DNA from: Apostichopus japonicus
Lineage: Eukaryota > Echinodermata > Holothuroidea > Aspidochirotida > Stichopodidae
DNA length: 64,000 nt
Direction: 5' to 3'
Assembly: GCF_037975245.1 (NCBI RefSeq)
Contig: NC_092568.1
Span: 11,433,501-11,497,500, forward strand
The notes under the pieces were generated by a model. The model was not told where the DNA came from. It saw only the letters and a program-made list of their open reading frames with translations, and did not search any database. Shown piece after piece: positions 14,520-64,000 of the stretch. Position 1 is the stretch's first letter. Each line of letters begins with the position of its first letter. Made by a program: the position numbers and the translations under genes.

Positions 14520-15200
14520 TTCCTGGCTTTTAAAGCAAGAGTCAAGAAAACCCTGGGTTTCCCTGGATCTCCAAGCTTTATTCCTGCCTCAGGTAGCCAG
14601 GATTTTGAAAGTCCAGCCTTTTCCTGGCTTCACCCAGCCTCACAAGTCCGCAATAGGCAGGAAAAGAGAGTGGAATGCTGTCCTGGCTAGGCAGGAAAAG
14701 CCAGGATTTTGAAAGTCCAGCCTTTTCCTGGCTTCACCCAGCCTCACAAGCCCACGCTAGGCAGGAAAAGCGAGGGCAATGCTGTCCTGGCTAGGCAGGA
14801 AAAGCCAGGATTTTGAAAGTCCAGCCTTTTCCTGGCTTCACCCAGCCTCACAAGTCCGCACTAGGCAGGAAAAGAGAGTGGAATGCTGCCCTGGCTAGGC
14901 AGGAAAAGCCAGGATTTTGAAAGTCCAGCCTTTTCCTGGCTTCACCCAGCCTCACAAGTCCGCACTAGGCAGGAAAAGAGAGTGGAATGCTGTCCTGGCT
15001 AGGCAGGGAAAGCCAAGATTTTGAAAGTCCAGCCTTTTCCTAGCTTCACCCAGCCTCACAGTCCGCACTAGGCAGGAAAAGAGAGTGGAATACTGTCCTG
15101 GCTAGGCAGGAAAAGCCAGGATTTTGAAAGTCCAGCCTTTTCCTGGCTTAACCCTGCCACAGACATAGCTTCTTTAGGCAGGAAAAGGCAGGATCATTCG
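14520..15200. repeat. 104-bp satellite, about six copies
   Basis: CCAGGATTTTGAAAGTCCAG recurs at 14597, 14701, 14805, 14909, (variant) 15013 and 15116, a strict 104-bp period. Each unit contains TTTCCTGGCTT and GGCAGGAAAAG, weakly complementary to each other. A 73-codon frame at 14491-14712 is made of this repeat. Confidence 0.95.
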
Positions 15201-17180
15201 GCTGTTACTTTGCAGGAATTCATTTTGGAAGCCCATTCCTATCCTAGCTAACTCACAAGATATATCTCATATCATACTCTATTTACGCCCTGTAAAATCT
15301 CCTTTACGTCATATGGCTGGAGTGAAAACACTGTGTAGTGTGGAGTTGTTAGTTGCATGTGTGTAGATATATGAAATGGTTCGACAAATTTTTTCGAGAA
15401 AATCGTGACTATTCTTCATTCTGTATGTTAAATTTAGGTCCATTGGTTATTTTTAATTCAAAACTTAAATCATGCATTATGTAATCATCGATTCATTGAA
15501 ATATGAGCAAGCAAGATACAAGCAAATACAAAACTTGACAAAGCGTAACGTTAACATTATAATACCAGACACACCTGTCTTGTAGTATATGTTCCTACTT
15601 TTTCTGGCATTCTCATTTCTAGCGGTCTTTCCGTTAAAACGTTTGCTCATTTCTTAAACCGGTCTGAATGAGTAGGCTATCTTAATAGTAAAACAATATT
15701 TTGGGCAACAATTATGGAGTTCTAACTTGAAATTATGTGTTCGCAAGTACCGCATGCTGCGATTTGACCTGAAGGTCATCGAAAGCCATGGATATCCCAC
15801 CAACAGAATACTACCATGAAGAGGAGAATTGCTGCTAGGTATTAAGCTCCTGAATGAACATCAAACCACTCAAATAAAACATTAACAAGGCATTAGAGAA
15901 TATTTCCAACGACGACGGGCTTAGTTTTGGGTCTGTCAGAAAAGCTGATACCTTAAATTTAATACCTTAATATTTAAGATGACATACTAAATGTCTTTTT
16001 GTAAGAATAATGCAGAGGTAAATTGCCCCCCCCCTCCCTCTCCCCCTATAAAAAAAAATTGCACTTCTATTTTATGAGACAATCAGAATAATCCTTCACC
16101 TTTGGAAGGTTAGTTTTCACATCTACTGTTCACAAAAACCCTAATGGTACATTTGAAAACCTGAAATGATGATGCAAGTCATGGAAAGAAAATGAAAGAA
16201 GAATGAGGATATCCCACAAAAGAAACCACATATTGTAGTTCTTCACCTACATATCTCCTTTCCCCACATGGGGGTTTAAATGCAAGGATAAAACTTGTTG
16301 TTTGTTTTCTTAATATATCCACAGTACACATTGGCAAGATGACAGAGTGACGCAAGTTAATATGAAGCCAAACATGTCTCTTTGATACAACAGTGTATTT
16401 TTAAATCGCAAACAGGGAAGCTACGATTTTACCCAGCTCAGCAAAAATTCTGTCGAAACTGCGTCATTTCCATGACAACAAAACCATGGAAACCATGGAA
16501 GACCCTGGATGGACACGTACAGTATTCCTTTGGTTAATGACATAAGTCTGGTCACCTCTATGAATACAGGAGACTATCATTTCATTTCAGAATCACCTAT
16601 AACTCTACTTCTATTTACCTAGATCCAATTTACTATTCACTCTCACACAGCTTTATTATTTGTTGTTTTTTTGGCTTCACTTTTTCTTCTTTCTTAAAAA
16701 CTTTCTAGTTTTGCAGCAACACCTCCATGTAAAATATCACACACCTTTAATAGCAGCAAAACTGCATAGCCTGCACATCTTTCTCAGCAGATACACCTTG
16801 GATGTTACAAACCAAATTTTCCATTCAAGATTCAAGATGGCAAGTATATTGTCCTTTTCAAAGTCACCGAGTTAACAGCTTGAACGCACCTCAATTTGGC
16901 AAGACGATAATTATGCTGAGTAGGGTTCATTTTTAAGGTACAAATTCTTCTCAGTCGGTACCTGAGTAACCTAACCCTTCCTAAACAAATCCAACATAAT
17001 CAACCCTATTATCATACATTGCAATTTACCTGAATGCAAGATGAGTGGACCTTGAGTGGAATACAGACCACTAGGTTTTGATCATTCTATAATTACTGAT
17101 TGACCATCCAGCTTCCTTAATTAATTCTGATATTCCTTATCTCACCCCCTCCCCCCCCCCCCCTCCCCCTCCTTTTTATG

Positions 17181-17186
17181 TTTATT
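17181..17186 (-). terminator. Candidate PEX6 polyadenylation signal AATAAA
   Basis: TTTATT on the plus strand reads AATAAA on the PEX6 strand, 91 bases after the stop. It is followed by a long G-rich tract, a plausible downstream element. The hexamer is common by chance in AT-rich DNA, so support is moderate. Confidence 0.4.
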
Positions 17187-17276
17187 ACTATTACCACTTT
17201 ACACATTTGACAGGGATTTCATGACTCATGAGCAGTATTTGCTACTTATTATTCATCTTCATAACATACTCATCGG

Positions 17277-56016
<38,740 letters not shown>

Positions 56017-56210
56017 CTAGAATGATGAAAAAAAGAGAAAGAAAGAAAGATAGAGTAACAAGCTGTTGATTCTGTTCTAATGATTAACAAAATCATAATC
56101 TCAGTATCTTGTTCTGAGTTCAACATATAGTGTAGCTGTTATAAGCCTAGATGGAATACAATTGTACTCAAACCATCAGCTTGCATAGCAATAGCTCATG
56201 AATGTTACCA

Positions 56211-56560
56211 TAAACAGGGGGAGACCATGTATACTTCTGCACGACAGGGGAGTGACATCCATAACAAACTCAAGTTAGGCTCAGCCCTCTCCCCCCCCCC
56301 CCCCGCCCCAAGATAGAATCTTACAAAAGAAAATCCTGTTAACAGTAAATAAATATACAACATTTAAATGCACGATACATCCTTAACAGTTGAAAATATT
56401 TCAACATTGATTTCAAACCTGCTAATTAAAATAGCACCATTTTGCATCTAAGCGCCCAACATTTTACCAAAATATTTCAAAGGGAAAGGGAGATCCCCTG
56501 GATTACACACAATCTTAGTGCCAGTCCCCCCTCCCCCCACCCCCCCACCCCAACTGACAG
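56211..56560. repeat. Dispersed poly-G/C-bearing repeat (copy 3)
   Basis: ACCATGTATACTTC, a poly-C run, CATTTTGCATCTAAGC and AAAGGGAAAGGGAGATCCCC follow the same order as at 12640-12910, with longer spacing. It lies just beyond the last visible PEX6 exon. Confidence 0.55.
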
Positions 56561-56785
56561 TATGGTGCCAGTTGGTACGTGCTAGTCAAGTTGGACATTT
56601 AAAGTAAAACATAAGTTATATATGTTGGTATAATTGTTTTCTTGCAGTCAATTAGTTGAATAAGATTTCAGAGATTTAACTGCTTTCAAAACTTTTATAT
56701 CCATCTCTGAGAAAGATTCACAAATAATAAAGAAATACACTGAGGCTGATTTATTGTGTGTTTCTGCCGTGATGAAGTCCCTACA

Positions 56786-57880
56786 GCCTGACTCTGCTTC
56801 GACAACACACAAAATCTCATAAAAAATGACAATAAACTATTGAGTAAAACCAATAATAACCTCTTCAAAATCTATAAAACCTAGGGTTCAAGTTTTCATT
56901 CTTGAATGTGTCTGTGGCATTAAATGTTTCATCCAGGCATCAGGCTTATTATTCTATGTTTTATCGAATAATTGATTTCTCGCCCACATATCCACCCAAC
57001 TCGTGCATCAGCCATCAGCAAAACATTAAACCAATAACATAGATTGCTTTTTCTATTGTTTCCCTTTCATATAAGCTATTCTTCCTATTAACGTATCTTA
57101 TGAGTCCTCTTTATAAATTTTATATATATACTGAAATGCATAAATGAAAAAATGAAGGGACAAAAATGGAAGGTTATATAGTAACTGTGTAAGTGTCACT
57201 AGATCCAGGCACTGCTTTGACAATACACAAATCTCATAAAAATGAACATTAAACTGTTGAGTAAAAGTAATAATAAAACCTCTTCCAAATCTATAAAACC
57301 TAGGGTTCAAGTTTTCATTCTTGAGCGTGTCTGTGGCAAACTGATATATTTAGCATTAAATGTTTCATCCAGGCATCAGGCTTATTATTCTTTGTTTTAT
57401 CGAATAATTGATTTCTCGCCAACATATCCACCCAACTCGTGCGTCAGCTATCAGCAAAACATTAAACCAATAATATATATTGCTTTTTCCCTTTCATATT
57501 TTATGAGTCCTCTTTCTAAATTTTATTTTTACACTGAAAAGTATAAATGAAAAAATGAAAGGACAAAAATGGAAGGTTATATAGTAACTGTGTAAGTGCC
57601 ACTAGATCCAGGCACTGCTTTGACGTGCACAAATCTCATAAAAATGAACATTAAACTACTGCATAAAAGTAATAATACAACCTCTTCAAAATCTATAAAA
57701 CCTCCAAGTCATGTACAAGTTCCTTTCGTGAACATGTCTGTTGCAAAATGTAGCAAAGTTTTCTATTAAATATTTCATCCACGCATCAGGCTTAACATTC
57801 TTTGTATTATCAAATAATTGATTTCTAACCTACATACCAGCCCAACTCAACTGTGCATCAACCGCCAGCATTACATAAGT
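56786..57880. repeat. ~405-bp tandem array, three copies
   Basis: CTGCTTTGACAATACACAAA-like starts occur near 56795, 57212 and 57614, each followed by TCTATAAAACCT, then AATGTTTCATCCAGGCATCA and TAATTGATTTCTCGCC blocks in the same order. The third copy is the most diverged. The frame at 57242-57550 is inside this array. Confidence 0.9.
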
Positions 57881-58873
57881 GGAAGGTTATATGTGGCGAC
57901 ATGAAGACTATTAAAACAGCTCCAACAGGAATGTAAAACCAATAATTTTATCCTGCTATTAACCAACCTTTTAGCACTGTGCCCACTTAACTATTGATTG
58001 ATCATCCCATATATATATATTGTCAATCGATTTGACTTTAGCCTACACAGTCATTAAAAAAATCAGGTCCCCTAATATAAAGTGAAAATATTCAACCTTT
58101 ACCACGTTTCTAATGTAAATAAAATGATAAAAGTGACCTCTTTTTTTTCATCTTTCTTTTATGCATGTTACAGTAGTTTTCTTTAATTTTCAATGAATGG
58201 AAGTTGCTATTGGCAACATAACATAACTCTCGCTCTATATATAACTTATGAAAGTCATGGTTCATTACCAAACATAAATATATTAGAATTAGAATTACCC
58301 TGGTTAATGGTAATAAAAAGTTGTGGGGTTGATGAGGATATAAGTACACTGGAGCTATTATTATAGGATTGTCGGCTGTAATAAAAGTAACTGTCGACAA
58401 AATAACTTCTTTACTGTCAGAAATGACCTTGCTTTAACAGTGCAGGAGTAACAACTGCTTGTTGCATGTACTGTATGTGTCAGTGTCTCATACTTGGCAA
58501 GTTTTGACGGTGCTATAAATTAAGTGACCAATTCATTTCAATCGATATGGATATTTCTCTCAAATAATGCAGTGTTTAACCTAATTCATGGCGTTCCTTG
58601 TTTTTAATAACCCCCATATTTTGTCATTAAAATTGTGTACTAACTATTATATTGGATATATGCCACAGGATTGGATTGGAACCTGAATTTGTTACGACTT
58701 GAGATCGATATCCTCAAACCACTTCCCTGATGGAAATACAGGGGATATAAGAAAACATATTTGTCGTTTCCCTAACACATTATAAAGCATACGTGCTAAT
58801 GTTTTTACTTGTTTCAAGTGAGGACAAAAAGTGCAATCATTTTTCGCATATACTACATATATATTTGAGGAGT

Positions 58874-59797
58874 ATGGAAGACTTTCAAAATTTGACAGCG
58901 ACGTCGGTAACATTGGCTGAGAGTAGATTTCTCTTCGGAGTGACAATAATCGTTATGTTAGCTGCATTTTGTGGAAATACCATCTTGATAGTTTCCATTC
59001 TACGTAAAGAAGCCCTACGCCATTCATCGAACTTTCTCTTAGCTAACATAGCTCTCTCGGATCTGTTGACCACTCTCTTCGGCATGCCTTCCTTCGGAGT
59101 ACGACTTCTCTGGCCAGACTTTCTGCCTTCCAGGGAAATATTTTGTAAGATATGTCTTTTCCTTTTCATAACGTGCACTTCTTCATCTTTGACCACTCTG
59201 CAGTGTCTCAGTTTTAACAGGTACTTAATGATAACCAAACCACGTTTCGTCTTTGATCGATTCTTCAGTAAGAAGAAGACCATCGTTATGGTGGCGATGA
59301 TATGGGTCTGGTCGGGCACCAGTATCTACATGACGATATTCGTCTGCGGAACTATGGAGAACACGCAAACTCTACACGGATGTTACTTCAAGGAGGGCGA
59401 CCTTCGTTCGTGGGTGTGTCTGTCTGTCGTTTTGGTCATCAGTGTAATTGCTTGCTTAATTATAATGCCCACGTTTTTCTTTCTCACACTAGTTACTATT
59501 CGTAAATCAAGGAATAGAGTTGGAAATTCTCAAACTAGTGGGGTGAATCAAGGATCGTTCTCCAAAGAAGAAGTTGTTATCACTAAAATGATGATTGTGA
59601 TTCTGATCTTATTCATCATTTGCTGGATTCCATATTCGACCGTTCACTTTATCAACTTTCGAAAATTGCACTCTTCGAGACTTAATTTCATTGTGGCCAC
59701 ATTTACCTTGATGAACACAGCAATCAACCCTGTTATCTGCATATGGTTTTACAAGCCTATTCAACGGTCCATTTATGAAATGATTTCGCTTAATTAA
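58874..59797 (+). CDS. Intronless class A GPCR, NRY type (receptor 1)
   Basis: This is a predicted plasma-membrane seven-helix receptor of 307 residues; an in-frame ATG at 58793 would add 27. I chose 58874 because MEDFQNLTATS gives a typical short glycosylatable N-terminus (NLT). Numbered from 58793, rhodopsin-family marks are GN in TM1 (N62), ALSDLL in TM2 (D90), Cys118 before TM3, NRY 142-144 in place of DRY, Trp171 in TM4, ECL2 Cys197 in HGCYFKEGD, Pro226 in TM5, CWIP 277-280 in TM6, and NPVIC 312-316 in TM7. NPVIC is unusual: the Tyr of NPxxY is Cys. NRY and RFFSKKKT after TM3 recall melatonin-type receptors, but the ligand is unknown. It is a paralogue of the receptor at 62270, with about half of residues identical by eye, and has no frameshift or stop. 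The first AATAAA I noticed downstream is at 60906. The class call is secure; the subfamily is not. Confidence 0.9.
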   Translation: MEDFQNLTATSVTLAESRFLFGVTIIVMLAAFCGNTILIVSILRKEALRHSSNFLLANIALSDLLTTLFGMPSFGVRLLWPDFLPSREIFCKICLFLFITCTSSSLTTLQCLSFNRYLMITKPRFVFDRFFSKKKTIVMVAMIWVWSGTSIYMTIFVCGTMENTQTLHGCYFKEGDLRSWVCLSVVLVISVIACLIIMPTFFFLTLVTIRKSRNRVGNSQTSGVNQGSFSKEEVVITKMMIVILILFIICWIPYSTVHFINFRKLHSSRLNFIVATFTLMNTAINPVICIWFYKPIQRSIYEMISLN

Positions 59798-62269
59798 AAA
59801 CACCTTGTACATGTTAGTTATTATGGGTACAAAATTACAATCTGAACCTACAGCCAATTTCATCCGGTGGGTCTATTTTTTCCCCATACTTACAATTTCA
59901 AACAAGATAGCAATCCATGGAGTTGCAGATCTCATCTCTTCTATGATGGAATGGAACTACATTGAACTTTGACCTCGACCCTTAACATAAGTACTATTTT
60001 AAATTTGCACCTTCTTTCTCTACATATCTTGTGGTTTAATGACTTTTTTCAACATACTGACAAGCAGAAAATGGCTAACAACAGTGTTGGGCATTTGACC
60101 TTTGACGTTACCAATCACCCAAGCCACGAGTTTAAAGTACATCGCTAGGTATGTAACCCTGAACTTGACATGACTTACGTTCTCGGAGGAGTTTGTGTTA
60201 CACTTTTTGCACAATTCAGACCAGTTTTACCCATTAACTCAGTTGACTTTTGAATCTGTCTTATTTCAAAATTTGCCCCTTCTCTCCCTACATATCTTGT
60301 GGTTTAATGACTTTTTTCAATATACTGACAAGCAGAAAATGGCTAACAGTTTTGGGTATTTGACCTTCGACCTATGACATTACCAACCACCCAAGCCACA
60401 AGTTTACAGTACATCGCCAGGTACGTAACCCACAAAGTCTGAACTTCACCTGACTTATGTTCTCGGAGGAGATTCTTGCACAATTCAGACCAGTTTTACC
60501 CATTAACTCAGTTGACCTTTGAATCTGTCTTTTTTCAAAATTTGCCGCATCATTCTCTACATATTGTGTGGTGGTTTAATGCCTTTTTCCAACATGTTGG
60601 CATACAGGAAATGGCAAAAAACCAAATTTTTTGATATATTGACCTTTGAAGTTCTCTGACATTTGACATAAGACGTTATCAATCACCAAGGCACAAGTTT
60701 ACATGGTTTACCCACCAAGTTTGACCCCAATCCTAAATCTGTCTTTATTTCAAAATTTGTCTCATCATTCTCTCACATGTACACATTGCACACACACGCG
60801 GACGCACGCGCACTCACGCATCCTCCAAATTTCTGATGTGGAGTGAAGTACAATATCTCATCTCCCTTTACATTACATGTAGGGATGAGATTGTAAACAT
60901 ATTTTAATAAACTGCATCACAAGTACATCAATAAATCTATACTTTTGTACCTTCAACAAAACTACATATCATTGGTAGTTTTGTATGGATTTTATTATTT
61001 TTATTAGCTTTTGAAGTTTTTTCTTCAGGAAATGTAAAAAACAGAAAAGAAAAGTTAACAATACACAATAAACTATAATCAATACCATTTTTACGAATGT
61101 GAGATGCATAGCATGGAGACCACAAAATTAAACGTAACCAATCACTGTTAATCTGCTAAGCTTTATAAAAGCAGGCTTATATTGCACTTGTAAGCTACTT
61201 CAAATATATCACTTCGCCATCTATTTGATCTGCTCTCCACGGTATAACAGCAATTTCCTATTCTTTCTTGTTATCCAGTAGTATAAAATGATGGATCATA
61301 ATTCAACAATTTGCTTCTCTTTCTAATAAAATGAGAATATCTGAATCTTCTGTGTTATTTATCACGATCCCAAAGAGAAGTATTTCATAGTTTGGACTGG
61401 ATCTTCAGCTTAAATTTCACGAGGAACTTTTTGGATTTAGATCGGATGTAATTGTTGAATAATCTCGCTTTACACCAAATATCAAGTTTTTATTTTAATC
61501 AGACGAGAGCTAATTGGAAGAGCTTGTATTTGATGTAGTATTTGAGAGACAATTTGACTGCATGGAGTGCTAGCTGTGCTTGATCAATCTTCTTCTGGAG
61601 TACAGATGATCTACAGCATATATCACATGCGTTAATAGATCCAGTTAAATAGAATTACAACAGGTATACAGGCCTTTAAATGCTTGCTACAAAGATGCAA
61701 GTATTTAGGAAATCTACTGGCTAAAAATCAAGTTCAATCATCTTCCAGAATTATACGGCACACACATCAGTTGATACTGTCAGTAATTAACGGCTTTTGC
61801 GGGATCAACCCGATAATGTTTGCTGATAATGACCAGTAAACACCGGGCTTATATGTCAAGTACGGAACTCGTGTGATTTTGTGACTGACGATAGCTTCCC
61901 TAGTTAATCATGTATTCATGTTGTTAATGTTTACTGGCAGGAAAATGCAAACTGCATGTGCACCAGCAGCTATAGTTTACACAGCTGGAAGAATCACTTA
62001 ATTCGTGTTGATTATGAGGAATTATTTGATCGTGATCATAAATACTTTTCTACCAGAAAGCGGCTAATTGTGTACTTTGATACCGATAACATTTGACAGG
62101 TGTCATTACATCACACCAAATGTCATTTTATGTATAATATATACTCTTCAATTGGTACATTTATAGTGTCGGCTGGGCCGACCTACCACACACTCATACA
62201 AAATGCACGCATAGTACCCATGCATACTATAGCTCCAGTTTCATATATTAGGCAGAAAATTTACTCTAA
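59798..62269. other. Spacer between the two GPCR genes
   Basis: The first kilobase is a ~268-bp tandem array. The rest (60800-62269) has no supported gene; it presumably includes the promoter of receptor 2 but no motif decides where. Confidence 0.6.
59945..60790. repeat. ~268-bp tandem array, about three copies
   Basis: CTACATATCTTGTGGTTTAA and AATGACTTTTTTCAACATAC recur at 60020 and 60288 and, diverged, at 60557, a 268-269-bp period. A partial copy trails to about 60790. It begins about 150 bases after the stop of receptor 1. Confidence 0.88.
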
Positions 62270-63265
62270 ATGAACAAACTTCTTTCAATTTACGGACATG
62301 AAATGCAACCTGCTGCCTTAATTAAAATGAACCGTACTCAGGAGACAGATTTTGGCCAGGATGATGTTATATCTATGACTTTTGGCATCTTTCTATTTGA
62401 ATCTACTTTGATGATTGTGGTACTTGCATCCGTTGGAAATATCATGGTCATAATCTCAATCATCAGAAAGAAAGCATTACATCACTCTGCCAACATTCTC
62501 TTGGTAAACTTGGCTTTGGCTGACTTTCTGACCACGGTGTGCTCTATACCTTCGCTGGGATTACGATACCTCTGGCCAGATTTCCTGAGAGAGAGGCAGA
62601 CGTTATGCGAGACGTTCCTTCTTCTACTGATGGTCTGCATGTGTTCGTCCATGACGTCCATGCAGTGCATCAGCATCAACCGTTACATATTCATCACCAA
62701 GACTAGGGCCACTTACAATCGTTTCTTCGGTACCAGAAAGACATCTGTCATGGCCATGGTGATATGGATCTGGTCAGGCGTGAGTATCTTTTTAACCTTG
62801 CACGTGTGCGGAACCCTGGAATATTCCACCAGCCTCGGTGGATGTTACCTAAAAGAGGGGGATCCACGATCGTGGTTCTGCCTACTCGCCGTCATTCTTG
62901 CTAGCGTCGTCTTATGCATATTCATCATGCCAACATTTTCATTACTGACTTTGAACGTCATTCGAGAATCGAGAAAGCGGGTACGCGATAATCTGTGTTC
63001 AACGAAGGATGGACAAAAGCAGACAATTTCCAAGGAGGAAGTTGCAGTAACTCAAATGATGTTGACGGTGTTGGGTCTGTTTCTGATCTGCTGGATTCCG
63101 TACAGTGCCGTTCATTTTTGGAGCTACGAAAAGTATCCACCAAAAGCGGTGAGCTTTACTGTTTCTGTGTTTGCATTATTAAACACTGCAGTGAATCCAT
63201 TTATTTACGCTTGGATGAACAAACCCATTCGCAAGTCGCTGATTGAGATGATATCTAAAGCTTGA
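62270..63265 (+). CDS. Intronless class A GPCR, NRY type (receptor 2)
   Basis: It is a predicted seven-helix receptor of up to 331 residues. In-frame ATGs at 62303 and 62327 are alternatives; the last gives MNRTQETDFG, a short N-terminus with a glycosylation site (NRT), and may be the real start. Numbered from 62270: GN in TM1 (N57), NLALADF in TM2 (D85), Cys113, NRY 137-139, Trp166, ECL2 Cys192 in GGCYLKEGD, Pro221, CWIP 274-277, and an intact NPFIY 309-313 in TM7, followed by a basic helix-8 segment NKPIRKS. It aligns with receptor 1 almost without gaps, the only length change being two residues in the third intracellular loop, so the two arose by tandem duplication. The closest remembered resemblance is the melatonin-receptor-like part of the rhodopsin family. 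Ligand and G-protein coupling cannot be read from sequence. A candidate AATAAA lies at 63806. Confidence 0.92.
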   Translation: MNKLLSIYGHEMQPAALIKMNRTQETDFGQDDVISMTFGIFLFESTLMIVVLASVGNIMVIISIIRKKALHHSANILLVNLALADFLTTVCSIPSLGLRYLWPDFLRERQTLCETFLLLLMVCMCSSMTSMQCISINRYIFITKTRATYNRFFGTRKTSVMAMVIWIWSGVSIFLTLHVCGTLEYSTSLGGCYLKEGDPRSWFCLLAVILASVVLCIFIMPTFSLLTLNVIRESRKRVRDNLCSTKDGQKQTISKEEVAVTQMMLTVLGLFLICWIPYSAVHFWSYEKYPPKAVSFTVSVFALLNTAVNPFIYAWMNKPIRKSLIEMISKA

Positions 63266-64000
63266 AGTAAATGTCTAGCTCAGAAGAGGATTTAATTACG
63301 AACCCAGTTCACTGACCAAATATAGTGCTTTAATGAAATACTGTAATACTAACTAAATTTATAAAATGGCCAAAAAAAATCATTGTATTACAAAATAGTA
63401 CTGTAAGTTATGAAATTGAGACAAATATTGTTAATACACCCTTGGTGATTTTAATATTTTCTCTGCTAAAATTAGTTGTAAGTGTGTACAATGTACCTTA
63501 AAAGGATTTTTTCAACCATTCCATATTATTGGTATTACATATTTTGATAAATGTGAAATGTTAAAATGCAATATGATACATGTACATGTTCCAACAATAT
63601 GAACGTTTATATAGTCTTAAAACCAATAGTAGATCCTGCCAATTACCGTGCAATGTTAATGACAACCTGTCCTGTAGTGAACGTTCTTACCATTAAAGGT
63701 CTATGGACACCTAAGGACAACATTGTCTTAATCACTCTTGCAACTCCCATCAAAATCCATTTTAGACCATTTTACAAGTCTTTTCTCAATTCTAGTTTTA
63801 TTATGAATAAACAAAGTGGCTAGTGATGCACATTGATGATGTACAGGGAGTGACTGCCTAATATTCTGTTACGTTATCCCTTTGTTTTCACAATGCTTTG
63901 TGCAACACTCCATGTCATAGTTTTTAGTTCATGTTTATATATATTTTATGAGTTTCCATAATTTATCAAAAACTTCAAATGTGTATATCTTGGATACAAA
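63266..64000. other. 3' flank of receptor 2
   Basis: It is AT-rich sequence with a candidate AATAAA at 63806. An 85-codon frame at 63566-63823 has no family signature and is not called as a gene. Confidence 0.6.

Larger units (their letters stand above)
56017..58873. other. Region between the last visible PEX6 exon and receptor 1
   Basis: It contains a poly-G/C-bearing repeat (56211-56560), a ~405-bp tandem array (about 56786-57880) and unassigned sequence. I searched the minus strand by eye for further PEX6 exons (D1 Walker motifs) and found none. Confidence 0.65.

Noticed and set aside
14520-15200. CRISPR-like array
   Set aside because: The 104-bp units are continuous satellite copies without unique spacers, and the DNA is eukaryotic. 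The same holds for the arrays at 24893, 37090 and 59945.
58793-58873. The longer start of receptor 1, adding 27 residues
   Set aside because: The extension is hydrophobic and His/Lys-rich with no counterpart in the paralogue; the ATG at 58874 gives a normal short N-terminus. A 5' transcript end would decide.
58885-59319. A 144-codon frame antisense to receptor 1
   Set aside because: It is a shadow of the GPCR coding sequence; it shows no family motifs and the plus-strand frame is unambiguous.
61508-61625. A minus-strand segment reading VLQKKIDQAQLALHAVKLSL considered as an exon
   Set aside because: It is short, helix-like by chance composition, soon hits a stop and has no convincing splice context or family match.
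63566-63823. An 85-codon plus-strand frame after receptor 2
   Set aside because: There is no recognisable domain or splice evidence, and it overlaps the likely 3' flank with a candidate AATAAA.

Overview
This is an AT-rich, intron-rich and repeat-rich stretch of animal nuclear DNA. A peroxin gene split by multi-kilobase introns, intronless rhodopsin-class receptors, tRNA-derived SINEs, hAT-type and TA-flanked non-autonomous transposons, Penelope-type hammerhead-like motifs and long microsatellites all point to a metazoan. A marine invertebrate deuterostome such as an echinoderm fits best, but that is an inference from style of sequence and not from a diagnostic gene.

Genes. (1) The minus strand from 56016 down to 17277 carries the 3' part of PEX6, the AAA+ ATPase of the peroxisomal PEX1-PEX6 export motor. 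I could place 11 consecutive coding exons with GT donors, AG acceptors and fully compatible phases. Joined, they give 388 codons plus a stop, with no internal stop. They cover the end of the D1 ATPase module, the linker and the whole D2 module with intact Walker A, Walker B and arginine-finger region. The N-terminal half (roughly 590 residues in vertebrate PEX6) is not visible. It either lies beyond base 64000 or is missing. (2) On the plus strand to the right, two intact single-exon class A GPCRs sit in tandem (58874-59797 and 62270-63265). They are paralogues of each other, share an NRY in place of DRY, and align almost without gaps. If the PEX6 5' exons lie to the right of the window, both receptors are nested antisense in one PEX6 intron. 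If not, they are divergent neighbours.

Layout. 1-17180: no supportable gene; repeats, AT microsatellites, a (TA)n hairpin, a 313-bp tandem duplication and a 104-bp satellite. 17181-56016: PEX6 exons (1.17 kb of coding sequence in 38.7 kb) separated by introns loaded with repeats: a TIR-bounded satellite element, (TTTTA)n, (GGA)n, SINEs, a LINE fragment, a hAT MITE and hammerhead-like motifs. 56017-58873: a poly-G/C-bearing repeat and a ~405-bp tandem array. 58874-63265: the two GPCRs, separated by a ~268-bp tandem array and unassigned sequence. 63266-64000: 3' flank.

PEX6 works with PEX1 as a hexameric motor, anchored to peroxisomes by PEX26-type tethers, that pulls the import receptor PEX5 out of the membrane. 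The GPCRs are presumed plasma-membrane receptors of unknown ligand; I see no functional link between them and PEX6. I did not find a novel multi-gene system here. The items most worth follow-up are the hammerhead-ribozyme-like repeat at 32020, the TIR-bounded satellite element at 24893-26099, and the receptor/PEX6 arrangement.
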